This document shows positions 1 to 7,718 of a stretch of DNA of 37,863 nt, piece after piece. Position numbers and translations under genes: made by a program. The notes below the pieces were generated by a model. It did not search any database. It worked only from the letters and a program-made list of their open reading frames with translations, and had not been told where the DNA came from. Source of the stretch: Chromatiaceae bacterium (GTDB taxonomy: Bacteria > Pseudomonadota > Gammaproteobacteria > Chromatiales > Chromatiaceae); the NCBI GenBank assembly GCA_013426805.1, contig JACDZG010000070.1:1-37863 (forward strand), given 5' to 3'. How positions within the stretch are numbered: the first letter of the stretch is position 1; every line of letters begins with the position of its first letter.

Positions 1-86
1 CAGGTCACCGTGTTACCGTAGGGTCCGCTGTGCGGACCGTCCGCGGCCGGCCGGACCGACGATCAAGGCCAGACACAGGTTATATC

Positions 87-115
87 TTGTATCAGAAAAG
101 CACAACTTTTATATT
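87..115 (+). promoter_or_regulatory. Possible sigma-70 promoter upstream of urease genes
   Basis: An AT-rich patch stands out in otherwise GC-rich DNA. A weak -35 (TTGTAT, 87-92) and a good -10 (TATATT, 110-115) are separated by 17 bases. The -10 lies in the loop of a 6-bp inverted repeat (GCACAA 100-105 / TTGTGC 114-119) that could be an operator. The distance to ureA would give a leader of about 160 bases. This is pattern matching only. Confidence 0.3.
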
Positions 116-282
116 GTGCATCTCGGCCGACTGCGCCCCAGCACCGGTTTTTCCTCGCGCTTTGGCGCATACTTGGTGCCGGACTGCGCGGGCAAGGCGG
201 CTGGTTCGCCACGGAACGGGTCCACCCCTATCGCCCGTCTGCCCCGTCAACCCAAGTGCGCGATCCCGATCCGGAGGCGGCC

Positions 283-585
283 ATGGATCTCACCCCCAGA
301 GAGAAAGACAAGCTCCTGCTGTTCACCGCCGGCCTGGTCGCCGAGCGGCGTAAGGCACGGGGCGTCAAGCTCAATTATCCGGAGGCCGTGGCCTTCATCA
401 GTTGTGCCATCCTGGAGGGCGCCCGCGACGGCTGCTCGGTCGCCGAGTTGATGAACCATGGCCGGACCCTGCTCACGCGCGACGATGTGATGGACGGCAT
501 CCCGGAACTGATCCACGAGGTTCAGGTCGAGGCGACCTTCCCGGACGGCACCAAGTTGGTGACGGTGCATGACCCCATTGTTTGA
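283..585 (+). CDS. ureA: Urease subunit gamma (UreA)
   Basis: Smallest structural subunit of urease, the cytoplasmic nickel enzyme that hydrolyses urea to ammonia and carbamate. The 100-residue product is the normal family length and opens [14 protein letters not shown], the conserved UreA start. Further family blocks are [21 protein letters not shown] and the C-terminal [18 protein letters not shown]. An upstream in-frame ATG (256) would add nine residues, but the one at 283 has a GGAGG ribosome site (272-276) at good spacing and matches the family N-terminus. It is the first gene of a urease cluster, with ureB 49 bases downstream. No ureD lies in the 282 bases upstream, so that accessory gene must be elsewhere or outside the window. 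Confidence 0.97.
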   Translation: MDLTPREKDKLLLFTAGLVAERRKARGVKLNYPEAVAFISCAILEGARDGCSVAELMNHGRTLLTRDDVMDGIPELIHEVQVEATFPDGTKLVTVHDPIV

Positions 586-634
586 TCCGGCGCTTGAGAG
601 ACCGGAATCAACAAGTTTTCAGGAGTCCAGACCC

Positions 635-961
635 ATGATCCCAGGCGAACTGCTCCCCGCCGCCGGCACCATCGAGCTCAATGCCGGACGTCCGGTCCTG
701 ACCGTGGAGGTCGCCAATACCGGCGACCGGCCGATCCAGGTCGGCTCCCACTACCATTTTTTTGAGACCAATGCCGCGCTGCGCTTCGACCGCGCGCCGA
801 CCCGCGGCTGGCGACTGGATATCCCGGCCGGCACCGCGGTGCGTTTCGAGCCGGGCCAGAGCCGCACCGTCACGCTGGTGCCCTACGCCGGCAGCCGGCA
901 GGTCTTTGGTTTCAATGCCCGCGTGATGGGCGCACTGGCACCGGAGGGCGTCACGCCATGA
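635..961 (+). CDS. ureB: Urease subunit beta (UreB)
   Basis: Second structural subunit of the UreABC trimer. The 108-residue product starts [11 protein letters not shown] and carries the UreB core: [19 protein letters not shown], a [15 protein letters not shown] segment and [14 protein letters not shown]. The ATG at 635 is preceded by AGGAG (621-625). An upstream in-frame ATG at 569 would overlap ureA and add unrelated residues, so it is rejected. The stop codon overlaps the ureC start (ATGA at 958-961), indicating translational coupling. Confidence 0.97.
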   Translation: MIPGELLPAAGTIELNAGRPVLTVEVANTGDRPIQVGSHYHFFETNAALRFDRAPTRGWRLDIPAGTAVRFEPGQSRTVTLVPYAGSRQVFGFNARVMGALAPEGVTP

Positions 962-2661
962 GCCGCATCGATCGTGCCGCCTATGCCTCACTCTACGGAC
1001 CCACCGTCGGCGACCGGGTGCGCCTGGGTGACTCGGAATTGATCATCCAGGTCGAAGCGGATCGGACTCACTATGGGGATGAGGTCAGCTTCGGCGGCGG
1101 TAAGGTGATCCGCGATGGGATGGGCCAATGCCAGCGCCAGGCGGCCGAGGTGGCGGATCTGGTCATCACCAATGCGCTGATCCTTGATCACTGGGGGATC
1201 GTCAAGGCCGATATCGGCATCAAGAATGGGCGGATCGCTGGCATCGGCAAGGCCGGCAATCCGGATACTCAGGCGGGTGTCGACATCCTGATCGGCCCCG
1301 GCACCGAGATCATCGCGGGCGAGGGCCAGATCCTCACCGCCGGCGGCATCGATGCGCACATCCATTTCATCTGCCCGCAGCAGGTGGAGGAGGCGTTGAT
1401 GTCCGGGATCATGACTATGATCGGCGGCGGTACCGGGCCCGCGACCGGCACCAATGCCACCACCTGCACGCCGGGACCCTGGAATCTGCATCGCATGTTG
1501 CAGGCGGCCGAGGGGCTGCCGGTCAATCTGGGCTTTCTCGGCAAGGGCAACGGCAGCTTGCCGCTCCCGCTGGAAGAGCAGGTGCACGCCGGCGCCATGG
1601 GGCTCAAGCTCCATGAGGATTGGGGTACCACGCCGGCCGCCATCGACTGCTGTCTTGGGGTGGCCGAGCGCTACGATATCCAGGTCGCTATCCATACCGA
1701 TACCCTGAACGAGAGCGGCTTTGTCGAGGACACCATTGCCGCCTTCCAGGACCGCACCATCCACACCTATCACACCGAGGGCGCGGGCGGCGGCCATGCC
1801 CCGGATATCATCAAGGCCGCCGGCCTGCCCAATGTGTTGCCGTCATCGACCAACCCGACCCGGCCCTATACGGTCAATACGGTGGATGAGCACCTGGACA
1901 TGCTGATGGTGTGCCATCATCTGTCGCCGTCCATTCCGGAGGACGTGGCCTTTGCCGAGTCGCGGATTCGCCGGGAGACCATTGCCGCGGAGGATATCCT
2001 CCACGATCTGGGTGCCTTCAGCATGATCTCATCGGACAGCCAGGCGATGGGCCGGGTGGGGGAGGTCATCACCCGCACCTGGCAGACCGCTCACAAGATG
2101 AAGGTGCAGCGCGGTGCCCTGGCCGGCGACCCGGCGGAACATGACAATGTCCGCGTCAAGCGCTATGTCGCCAAATACACCATCAACCCGGCCATTGCCC
2201 ACGGCATCGCTCATGAGGTGGGGTCGGTCGCCGTCGGCAAGCTCGCCGATCTGGTGCTGTGGCGGCCGGCCTTCTTCGCCGCCAAGCCGAGTCTCATCAT
2301 CAAGGGCGGCCTGATCGTCGCGGCGCCCATGGGTGACCCCAACGCCTCCATTCCCACGCCGCAGCCGGTCCATTACCGGCCGATGTTCGGTGCCTTCGGC
2401 GGGGCCTTGGGGGCAACCTGTATGACCTTTCTCTCGCAAGCGGCCGGCGCGGCCGGGATCGGCCAGCAGCTTGGGTTGCAGCGCTTGATCGGTACGGTGC
2501 GGGGCACCCGCGGTCTGCGCAAGTCAGACATGGTCCACAACGACTGGCAGCCGTTGATCGAGGTCGACCCCCAGACCTATCAGGTCCGCGCGGATGGCCA
2601 GTTGCTCACCTGCGAGCCCGCCGCCGTGTTGCCTTTTGCCCAGCGCTATTTTCTGTTCTAA
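958..2661 (+). CDS. ureC: Urease subunit alpha, catalytic (UreC)
   Basis: Catalytic subunit holding the dinuclear nickel centre. It is 567 residues, full length. Residue numbers coincide with the well-studied Klebsiella enzyme: Lys217 in GLKLHEDWG is the carbamylated nickel bridge, His219 follows two residues on, Cys319-His320 sit in MVCHHLS (active-site flap and general acid), and Asp360 lies in [12 protein letters not shown]. The HIHFICPQQ block supplies the first two nickel histidines, and [15 protein letters not shown] another. All key residues are intact, so the enzyme should be functional given accessory proteins. The start overlaps ureB by four bases. Normally ureE or another accessory gene would follow; here the next 2.5 kb is foreign to urease. 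Confidence 0.98.
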   Translation: MSRIDRAAYASLYGPTVGDRVRLGDSELIIQVEADRTHYGDEVSFGGGKVIRDGMGQCQRQAAEVADLVITNALILDHWGIVKADIGIKNGRIAGIGKAGNPDTQAGVDILIGPGTEIIAGEGQILTAGGIDAHIHFICPQQVEEALMSGIMTMIGGGTGPATGTNATTCTPGPWNLHRMLQAAEGLPVNLGFLGKGNGSLPLPLEEQVHAGAMGLKLHEDWGTTPAAIDCCLGVAERYDIQVAIHTDTLNESGFVEDTIAAFQDRTIHTYHTEGAGGGHAPDIIKAAGLPNVLPSSTNPTRPYTVNTVDEHLDMLMVCHHLSPSIPEDVAFAESRIRRETIAAEDILHDLGAFSMISSDSQAMGRVGEVITRTWQTAHKMKVQRGALAGDPAEHDNVRVKRYVAKYTINPAIAHGIAHEVGSVAVGKLADLVLWRPAFFAAKPSLIIKGGLIVAAPMGDPNASIPTPQPVHYRPMFGAFGGALGATCMTFLSQAAGAAGIGQQLGLQRLIGTVRGTRGLRKSDMVHNDWQPLIEVDPQTYQVRADGQLLTCEPAAVLPFAQRYFLF

Positions 2662-2678
2662 CCGAGAGGGTGTTCGCC

Positions 2679-2819
2679 ATGTCCAAGACCTCATTCGAGT
2701 TTCCCCGCTCCAGCGTGGGACTGCGGTCTCGGCTTCTCCAGCGGCTGGAAGGCCCGCGCGGCAATGGCGGGTCGGGACCTGCCTTCACGCTGGAGCGTGG
2801 GAGCCAGAGCGCATCATGA
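2679..2819 (+). CDS. Possible small leader ORF, 46 residues, repeat-derived
   Basis: An ATG 17 bases after the ureC stop, preceded by a weak GAGAGGG, opens a 46-codon frame starting MSKTSFEFPRSSVG and ending GSQSAS. Its TGA (2817-2819) overlaps the ATG of the PtuA-like gene, so it could couple that gene's translation to ureC. The composition is low in hydrophobic residues and largely made of an inverted-repeat element (2706-2797), so it may simply be repeat DNA that happens to be open. No homology is recognised. Confidence 0.25.
   Translation: MSKTSFEFPRSSVGLRSRLLQRLEGPRGNGGSGPAFTLERGSQSAS
2706..2797. repeat. 12-bp perfect inverted repeat at left edge of defence insert
   Basis: CGCTCCAGCGTG (2706-2717) and its exact reverse complement CACGCTGGAGCG (2786-2797) are separated by 68 bases. 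The arms are followed by similar TGGGA/TGGGAG extensions. It lies between ureC and the PtuA-like gene, where operon genes normally abut, so it marks the left border of the inserted DNA. It resembles dispersed intergenic palindromic elements of sulfur-oxidising gammaproteobacteria, but that family link is from memory. Confidence 0.6.
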
Positions 2820-4213
2820 GAATCGAACGGCTGATTCTGGAAGCGGCCGGTTGCTTCGATGACCTGGATATTCAGTTCCAGCCCGGACGGGATCCCAAGA
2901 AGGCGGATATCCATTTGCTGGTGGGGCCAAATGGGAGTGGAAAGAGCACGATTCTCATGGCGATGGCGCAGGTGTTCTCCGGACTTTCGACCGGAATCGA
3001 TAAGCGGTTCTACAACCGTAGTGGGTACGCTTTGATTGAGTTTGCCGGAGGTCACATCGCGGCCGTTGCTCCGGTCGGGCGGGAGACACCACCACCCTAC
3101 ATATCGAATACCAGTGTGCCGCAAACGACATTGTTAAAGTCGCCGTATGATCATCCATACGGATCCGATACCGACTATTTAGCTTTCTACGAATATCCTG
3201 GAAAAAATGAAGATTCTATTTTTTCTAAGTATCGTATGCTAACCATGTATTATAAGCTGTTTGATACGAAGCATAAGGACACTCGTTTTTCTCATTTGGC
3301 CTTTGCCTATGGAGGCCAGCGATCCGTTGACACCTTCAGTCTAGATGGTATCATTGATCAGCAGGATACGCCTTTGGCTTCCGCATGTTTGAATCCCAAG
3401 CCGGATTTCAATAGTAAGGTGCCGCCGCTAATTCAATGGATTGCCAACACGTCCGCGAAGGCTGCATTTGCCAAGGATCAGTCAGATGAGTCCGGGCACG
3501 CCCGTTATCGCGGCGCAATCGTCAGAATCGAGCAGGTGATCAGTGAAATTACCAGCCGGAAATTTGCGTTCGTTCTTTCTTACGAGCCCATTAATGTCAA
3601 AGCCTCCATTGATGGCGAGCAATTGCCAATCGAGGTCCTTCCGGACGGGCTAAAATCATTGATCAGTTGGATTGGTGATCTGCTGATGCACATGGATCGA
3701 ATCCCTTGGATCGACGATACACCACTCCTGGATCGGCAAATCACGCTCTTTCTGGATGAGATCGAGGTCCATCTGCATCCCGCCTGGCAGCGCAAGATCC
3801 TGCCGGTCGTTCAAGACCTGTTTCCGAACGCTCAGGTCTTCGTCTCGACCCATTCTCCTTTCATCATCGCTTCCGCGGACGATGCCTGGATCTATCCGCT
3901 GTATCTGGACGAGCAAGGGCGGGGGCATGTTGGTGAAACCCTACCGAGCATGGTTGGTAATAGTTACGCGACCGTGCTGCGCGATGTACTCGGGATCGAG
4001 GCGGAGTTCGCTCCGCAAGTCGATGAGAAACTTAGGGTGTTCTATGCGCTTCGCGACAAAGCGTTACAGCGTGAGCCGGGGGCAATAGAGGAGTTGCAGG
4101 CAAAGGGACGCGAACTCGCGGGGTTTGGTGAAGAGGTGCTGGCGATCGTGCGCCCGGAGCTGCGACAGGTCGAGCGGCGTCTGGCGGGGGCAGTCGCGGA
4201 GACTGTCGGATGA
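2816..4213 (+). CDS. PtuA-like AAA/ABC-type ATPase of a Septu-like defence pair
   Basis: A 465-residue ATPase of the PtuA/OLD-like AAA_21 type. Visible motifs are Walker A GPNGSGKST (residues 37-45, Lys43), a signature-like LPDGLKSLI, Walker B LFLDEIEVHLHP with Asp314-Glu315, and the H-loop STHSPF with His346. Known PtuA proteins pair with the HNH nuclease PtuB to block phage, and the next gene is such a nuclease, overlapping by four bases (ATGA, 4210-4213). The start at 2816 (MRIERL) directly precedes the conserved ATPase fold; upstream in-frame codons translate repeat DNA. The central third (about 3130-3480) is visibly AT-richer than the urease genes around it, suggesting horizontal acquisition. 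An OLD-family or retron-associated ATPase is the main alternative, but there is no TOPRIM domain and no reverse transcriptase nearby. Confidence 0.82.
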   Translation: MRIERLILEAAGCFDDLDIQFQPGRDPKKADIHLLVGPNGSGKSTILMAMAQVFSGLSTGIDKRFYNRSGYALIEFAGGHIAAVAPVGRETPPPYISNTSVPQTTLLKSPYDHPYGSDTDYLAFYEYPGKNEDSIFSKYRMLTMYYKLFDTKHKDTRFSHLAFAYGGQRSVDTFSLDGIIDQQDTPLASACLNPKPDFNSKVPPLIQWIANTSAKAAFAKDQSDESGHARYRGAIVRIEQVISEITSRKFAFVLSYEPINVKASIDGEQLPIEVLPDGLKSLISWIGDLLMHMDRIPWIDDTPLLDRQITLFLDEIEVHLHPAWQRKILPVVQDLFPNAQVFVSTHSPFIIASADDAWIYPLYLDEQGRGHVGETLPSMVGNSYATVLRDVLGIEAEFAPQVDEKLRVFYALRDKALQREPGAIEELQAKGRELAGFGEEVLAIVRPELRQVERRLAGAVAETVG

Positions 4214-4839
4214 CTCCCTGTTGTCGGCCGGCCTGTCCCGACTGGTTAGCGGAACATTGGGAAGAGTGGGGTGCCGAGTTTGCACAGCGGCTCGCAGCGA
4301 ATGTCAGCTATTGTTTTTCGTGGAAGCAGTGGCATGGTCAGCGGGTCAACCAGCGGCTGCTGCCCCTGCTCAGTGCGATGACCGAGGGTCATTGCGCCTA
4401 TTGCGACTGGTTTCCCATGGACACGGGGACTGATCCGACCATTGATCACTTTAAACCCAAGGCGCGCTTCCCCCATCAGGTGTATTGCTGGGACAACCTG
4501 TATCTGTGCTGTCGTCACTGTCAGGAAAAGGCGGATGACGATTACACTGACCAGATTTTGCGCCCAGATGAGCCGAGCTTTCGATTTGCTGTGTTCTTCA
4601 TTTACAATTACAGCGACGGAACACTCTCGCCCAATCCTGATGCATCGGCGGTGAACCGAGAGCGTGCGCGATTGACGATCGAGATTCTCAAGCTGAACTC
4701 ACGGGGGCGACCAGCCGCGCGGAAAAGGGAGATCAATCGGTTCCGCGCTTTGGCGGCAGCCGAGCGGTCGACGTGGATTCCATTGTCACCGTTTCGATAC
4801 CTGTTATGGGATGAGATGCGTGAATCCCCATCCGTCTGA
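4210..4839 (+). CDS. PtuB-like HNH endonuclease of a Septu-like defence pair
   Basis: A 209-residue HNH-family nuclease. Two zinc-knuckle cysteine pairs frame the active site: Cys62-AY-Cys65 and Cys101-RH-Cys104. Between them lie TIDHFKPK (Asp79, His80) and WDNLYL (Asn95), giving the D/H-N-type HNH layout typical of PtuB and retron-associated HNH effectors. The gene overlaps the ATPase gene by four bases, as expected for a two-gene toxin-like unit whose nuclease is held or delivered by the ATPase. The N-terminal 60 residues are not recognised. It probably cleaves nucleic acid on phage infection; the target is unknown. All visible catalytic positions are present, so it looks intact. Confidence 0.82.
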   Translation: MTPCCRPACPDWLAEHWEEWGAEFAQRLAANVSYCFSWKQWHGQRVNQRLLPLLSAMTEGHCAYCDWFPMDTGTDPTIDHFKPKARFPHQVYCWDNLYLCCRHCQEKADDDYTDQILRPDEPSFRFAVFFIYNYSDGTLSPNPDASAVNRERARLTIEILKLNSRGRPAARKREINRFRALAAAERSTWIPLSPFRYLLWDEMRESPSV

Positions 4840-5152
4840 TCAGGCCAGAGTCAATCCGGCCCATCTCGAATCGTTGAAGGCGGCGTTGGAAGCTGAGGAC
4901 GCCGATCTGGTCTGCGCCTGGCTCTTCGGCAGCACAGCCCGCGGGGAGGCGCGCGCGGACAGTGATCTGGATGTCGGCGTCTTGTTCGAGACCGATCCGC
5001 CGCAGACGCTGGCCGGTCTGCACTTGGACTTGGCCGACGCTTTGACTGAAGCGGCCGAGCGTCCGGTGGACTTGGTGGTGCTCAACCGCGCTCCGGTCAA
5101 TCTGATCCATTTCGCGACCGTTTGGTTCCCTGATGATTCATTTCACCCGTAA
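4811..5152 (+). CDS. MntA-like minimal nucleotidyltransferase, C-terminus apparently shortened
   Basis: A 113-residue protein of the minimal nucleotidyltransferase (MNT) fold. It has LFGSTARGEARADSDLDVGV with Gly40-Ser41, Asp52 and Asp54, and a third acidic position Asp87 in PVDLVVLN. MntA-type enzymes neutralise HepT/HEPN toxins by AMPylation, but no HEPN gene lies on either side. The protein stops soon after the AP-NLIHFATV segment, where relatives usually continue for some 20-30 residues, and its last 20 bases overlap ureE. This suggests the insertion or deletion junction cut it. The ATG at 4811 overlaps the HNH gene by 29 bases; a GTG at 4820 is an alternative. It may be a third component of the defence module or a leftover antitoxin. 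Confidence 0.7.
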   Translation: MRCVNPHPSDQARVNPAHLESLKAALEAEDADLVCAWLFGSTARGEARADSDLDVGVLFETDPPQTLAGLHLDLADALTEAAERPVDLVVLNRAPVNLIHFATVWFPDDSFHP

Positions 5153-5588
5153 AATCGATCAATCGCCTGAAACGGCTCCCACCATCACCTTGACCCGCGA
5201 CCAACGACTGCGCAGCCGCTTGCGCGTAGTCCTCGACGATGGTCGGGAGGCAGGCATCCTGCTGCCGCGGGGGACGACGCTGCGCGACGGCGATGGCTTG
5301 GTGTCTGAGGATGGCCTGGTGGTGCGGGTACGTGCCGCCGCCGAGTGTCTGTCGCGGGTGGATTGCGCAGACCCGTTGGTCCTCGCCAGGGTCTGCTATC
5401 ACCTGGGCAATCGCCATGTGGCAGTGCAGATCGAGCCCGGACGGTTGTCCTATCTGCACGACCATGTCCTGGACGATCTGGTACGGGGACTGGGGTTGGC
5501 GGTTGTGGTGGACCATGGCCCCTTCGAGCCGGAAGCCGGTGCCTATGGCGGCCAGGGTCATGGGCAGGCTCACGCGCATGATCACTGA
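5133..5588 (+). CDS. ureE: Urease accessory protein UreE (nickel metallochaperone)
   Basis: UreE delivers nickel to the UreG/UreF/UreD complex during urease activation. The 151-residue product has the N-terminal beta domain (LTRDQRLRSRLRVVLDDGRE, then GILLPRGTTLRDGD), the metal-binding domain motif ARVCYHLGNRHV and YLHDHVLDDLVRGLGL, and a histidine-rich tail [10 protein letters not shown] for nickel storage. The start MIHFTRK fits the family, although it has no clear ribosome site and lies inside the end of the MntA-like gene, so translation may depend on coupling. It overlaps ureF by 11 bases. Confidence 0.95.
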   Translation: MIHFTRKIDQSPETAPTITLTRDQRLRSRLRVVLDDGREAGILLPRGTTLRDGDGLVSEDGLVVRVRAAAECLSRVDCADPLVLARVCYHLGNRHVAVQIEPGRLSYLHDHVLDDLVRGLGLAVVVDHGPFEPEAGAYGGQGHGQAHAHDH

Positions 5589-6252
5589 CCTGCCGCTGCT
5601 GCGGCTCGTTCAATTGGTGAGTCCGTCCCTGCCGATCGGTGGCTTCACCTATTCCCAGGGGATCGAATGGGCGGTGGAGGCGGGCTGGCTGAAGACCGCG
5701 GCGGACCTGGATGCCTGGCTCGCCGATCAGCTTCAGTCGAGTCTGGCGCGGGTGGACCTGCCCCTGCTGGTGCGGATGCGGACGGCGGCCGCGGCGCGGG
5801 ACCCGCGGGCCATGGGCAGTCTCATCGACCGCCTGATCGCCGCCCGTGAGACCATGGAACTGCGTCTGGAGGAGAGCAACCGCGGCCGGGCGTTGGCCGA
5901 TCTGCTGCTTGCCTGGGAGCTGGCCGGGGCACGGGAGTGGCGGCCGGTGCTGGCGCGCAGTCAGGCGGCCGGCATCGCCTTTGCCGCGGCGGCCTGGGGC
6001 ATCGCGCCGCGGTGTGCCGCTGCCGGCTACGCTTGGGCGTGGCTGGAGGGTCTGGTGTTGACGGCGGTCAAGTGTGTGCCGCTGGGTCAGACGCAGGGTC
6101 AGCAGGTTCTGGTCCGTTTGGCGGGCCTGATTCCGGGCGTTCTGGATCAGGCGCAGGCGTGCGCGGATGACGCCGTTGGCGCGTCCTGTCCGGCACTGGC
6201 CATTGCCAGCAGTGCGCATGAAACGCAATATACACGGTTGTTCCGGTCCTGA
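5578..6252 (+). CDS. ureF: Urease accessory protein UreF
   Basis: UreF joins UreD and UreG in the complex that loads nickel into the urease apoenzyme and controls UreG GTPase activity. The 224-residue helical protein begins [20 protein letters not shown] and has the family hallmark [20 protein letters not shown], with a conserved C-terminal block near [12 protein letters not shown]. The ATG at 5578 lies 11 bases inside ureE. The open frame extends much farther upstream but only as a shadow of ureE. ureG follows after seven bases. Confidence 0.95.
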   Translation: MITDLPLLRLVQLVSPSLPIGGFTYSQGIEWAVEAGWLKTAADLDAWLADQLQSSLARVDLPLLVRMRTAAAARDPRAMGSLIDRLIAARETMELRLEESNRGRALADLLLAWELAGAREWRPVLARSQAAGIAFAAAAWGIAPRCAAAGYAWAWLEGLVLTAVKCVPLGQTQGQQVLVRLAGLIPGVLDQAQACADDAVGASCPALAIASSAHETQYTRLFRS

Positions 6253-6259
6253 GGTGCAA

Positions 6260-6922
6260 ATGGCTGAGTCTTCCCCCCTGCGTGTCGGTGTCGGCGGCCC
6301 CGTCGGTTCCGGCAAGACGGCGCTGCTCGATGCGCTGTGCAAAGGCCTGCGGAATCATTACGAGATCGCGGTGGTGACCAATGATATCTATACCCGCGAG
6401 GATGCCGAGTTCCTGATCCGCTCCCAGGCGCTGCCCGCGGAGCGGATCATCGGCGTGGAAACCGGCGGCTGTCCGCACACCGCCATTCGCGAAGACGCGA
6501 GCATGAACCTGGCGGCGGTAGAGGACTTGCAAGCCCGGTTTCCGCAGCTTGACGTGATCTTCATCGAGAGCGGCGGCGACAATCTGGCCGCGACCTTCAG
6601 TCCGGAGTTGGCGGACCTCACGCTCTATGTCATCGACGTGGCCGAAGGGGAGAAGATCCCGCGCAAGGGCGGGCCGGGGATCACCCGTTCGGATTTGCTG
6701 GTGATCAACAAGATCGACCTGGCGCCCTATGTGGGCGCGTCGCTGGAGGTCATGGAACGTGATACCCGGCGGATGCGCGGCGATCGGCCGTTCGTCTTCA
6801 CCAACCTGCGGGTGGGGGCGGGCGTGCCGACGATCGTCGCGTTCCTCTGCCGCGCGGGGATGTTGCCGGCCCGCCGGGAGTCCAAGGCTTCAGCCTTGGC
6901 GCCCCCTTCCGGCCAACGCTGA
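6260..6922 (+). CDS. ureG: Urease accessory GTPase UreG
   Basis: SIMIBI-class GTPase that powers nickel insertion. The 220-residue protein has the P-loop GGPVGSGKT (Lys19), the nickel-binding Cys71-Pro-His73, ESGGDN in the switch region, and the base-specificity motif NKIDL. UreG normally ends soon after a [12 protein letters not shown]-type helix (about residue 202). Here some 18 further residues ([18 protein letters not shown]) are encoded by an inverted repeat that has replaced or extended the end. The catalytic core is complete. The start MAESSPL is chosen because upstream codons lie within ureF. Confidence 0.96.
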   Translation: MAESSPLRVGVGGPVGSGKTALLDALCKGLRNHYEIAVVTNDIYTREDAEFLIRSQALPAERIIGVETGGCPHTAIREDASMNLAAVEDLQARFPQLDVIFIESGGDNLAATFSPELADLTLYVIDVAEGEKIPRKGGPGITRSDLLVINKIDLAPYVGASLEVMERDTRRMRGDRPFVFTNLRVGAGVPTIVAFLCRAGMLPARRESKASALAPPSGQR

Positions 6923-6935
6923 GTCGCGGACTCCC
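6876..6935. repeat. Nested palindrome forming the 3' end of ureG
   Basis: Outer arms GGGAGTCC (6876-6883) and GGACTCCC (6928-6935) are exact reverse complements. Nested at the left arm is the hairpin CCAAGGCTTCAGCCTTGG (6882-6899), a perfect 8-bp stem. The element supplies the last codons of ureG and could also act as a transcription attenuator or mRNA-stabilising structure. No U-run follows. Confidence 0.65.
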
Positions 6936-6999
6936 TGGGCGAGAGATGACCTGCGCACCTGATATAGCGTTCGCACTTGATATCCAGACAGACCTTCGT

Positions 7000-7028
7000 G
7001 TAGGGGCGGGTTTGAAACCCGCCCCTAC
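7000..7028. repeat. Perfect 14-bp-stem REP-like hairpin
   Basis: GTAGGGGCGGGTTT (7000-7013) and AAACCCGCCCCTAC (7015-7028) pair perfectly around a single G. The form matches dispersed extragenic palindromes (REP type). It lies between the convergent genes ureG and the DUF2939 gene, so bidirectional termination is possible, but there is no T-tract. It shares the TAGGGGCG edge with hairpins at 36445-36536. Confidence 0.7.
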
Positions 7029-7085
7029 GTCCGGTTATCACGTTCGACAGCTATATCCGGACGGTCGGCAGGCGGTCAGCGAGAC

Positions 7086-7568
7086 TCACCGGATGATGTC
7101 GGTGATCTTCCAGTCGAAGCCTTCCAGTGTCAGGCGCACATTGGTTGCGCCCTGACCCAACTCGCCGATGCGGATCAGAAAGCGGTTGTAGGATTCGAAG
7201 AATGCGAAGTCGATTCCGCCCAGCAGGTAGGGCGGCGTCTGATTGGTCGCGGCGGTGACCGCCTTGCGCAAGGTTTCCTGGACCCAGGGCAGGGTGATGG
7301 CCTGGTCGAGTGCCGAGTCACCCAGCCGCTCCAGGTTCTGGCGGATCCAGGCCATGGCCGTGTTGGCGTCGCCGCTGGGCAGCAGTTGGTCCGCGCCCGC
7401 GCCGATGCGTGCCTTGTAATTGGCGCGGATGGCCGGCAAATCCACCAGCGCGGCCAGTTCGGTGGTATCTTCCCGACTTAAGGCGCTGTCCAGTTTGAAA
7501 ACAGTGTAGTAGGGCCAAACGCCGAAGGCGATCAGGGCAAACAGGAGCAGATAGCCGATGTACCGCAT
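7086..7568 (-). CDS. DUF2939 family membrane-anchored protein
   Basis: A 160-residue protein with one N-terminal membrane segment (residues 5-25, YLLLFALIAFGVWPYYTVFK). A soluble domain of DUF2939 type follows: LDSALSREDTTELAALVDLPAIR, a TLPWVQETLRKAV region, and a C-terminal strand-rich part ending LEGFDWKITDII. The function of the family is unknown. The domain probably sits in the periplasm, anchored to the inner membrane. It is divergent from the DUF4126 gene (150 bases apart) and convergent with the urease operon. The name is from remembered family features and is moderately secure. Confidence 0.75.
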   Translation of the reverse strand: MRYIGYLLLFALIAFGVWPYYTVFKLDSALSREDTTELAALVDLPAIRANYKARIGAGADQLLPSGDANTAMAWIRQNLERLGDSALDQAITLPWVQETLRKAVTAATNQTPPYLLGGIDFAFFESYNRFLIRIGELGQGATNVRLTLEGFDWKITDIIR

Positions 7569-7718
7569 GGTCGGATCACTCGTTCGATTGAAGGGGGCGG
7601 TATTCTAGCGCGAAGGACGCGCCAACTCGCGTACCGCGCGGTTGGCCGTGCGAGGGGACCGAGACGCCGCGGCTACCCTATAATCAAATAATCACATCCG
7701 CATCTGCGCGAGGTAGCC

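Noticed and set aside
162-182. Possible sigma-54 promoter (TTGGCGCATACTTGGTGC) before ureA
   Set aside because: The GG and GC elements are 12 bases apart; the sigma-54 form needs 10, so the match is not valid.
2662-5152. Retron with PtuAB effector
   Set aside because: No reverse transcriptase or msr/msd-like structure is found beside the ATPase/HNH pair; urease genes flank both sides.
4811-5152. Complete HepT/MntA toxin-antitoxin pair
   Set aside because: Only the nucleotidyltransferase is present; no HEPN gene with an RX4-6H motif lies in the surrounding 3 kb.
5185-6342. Minus-strand open frame opposite ureE/ureF
   Set aside because: Pro/Arg-rich shadow frame, no family resemblance.
7000-7028. 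Rho-independent terminator after ureG
   Set aside because: The stem is perfect but there is no T-run on either side; a REP-type palindrome fits better.
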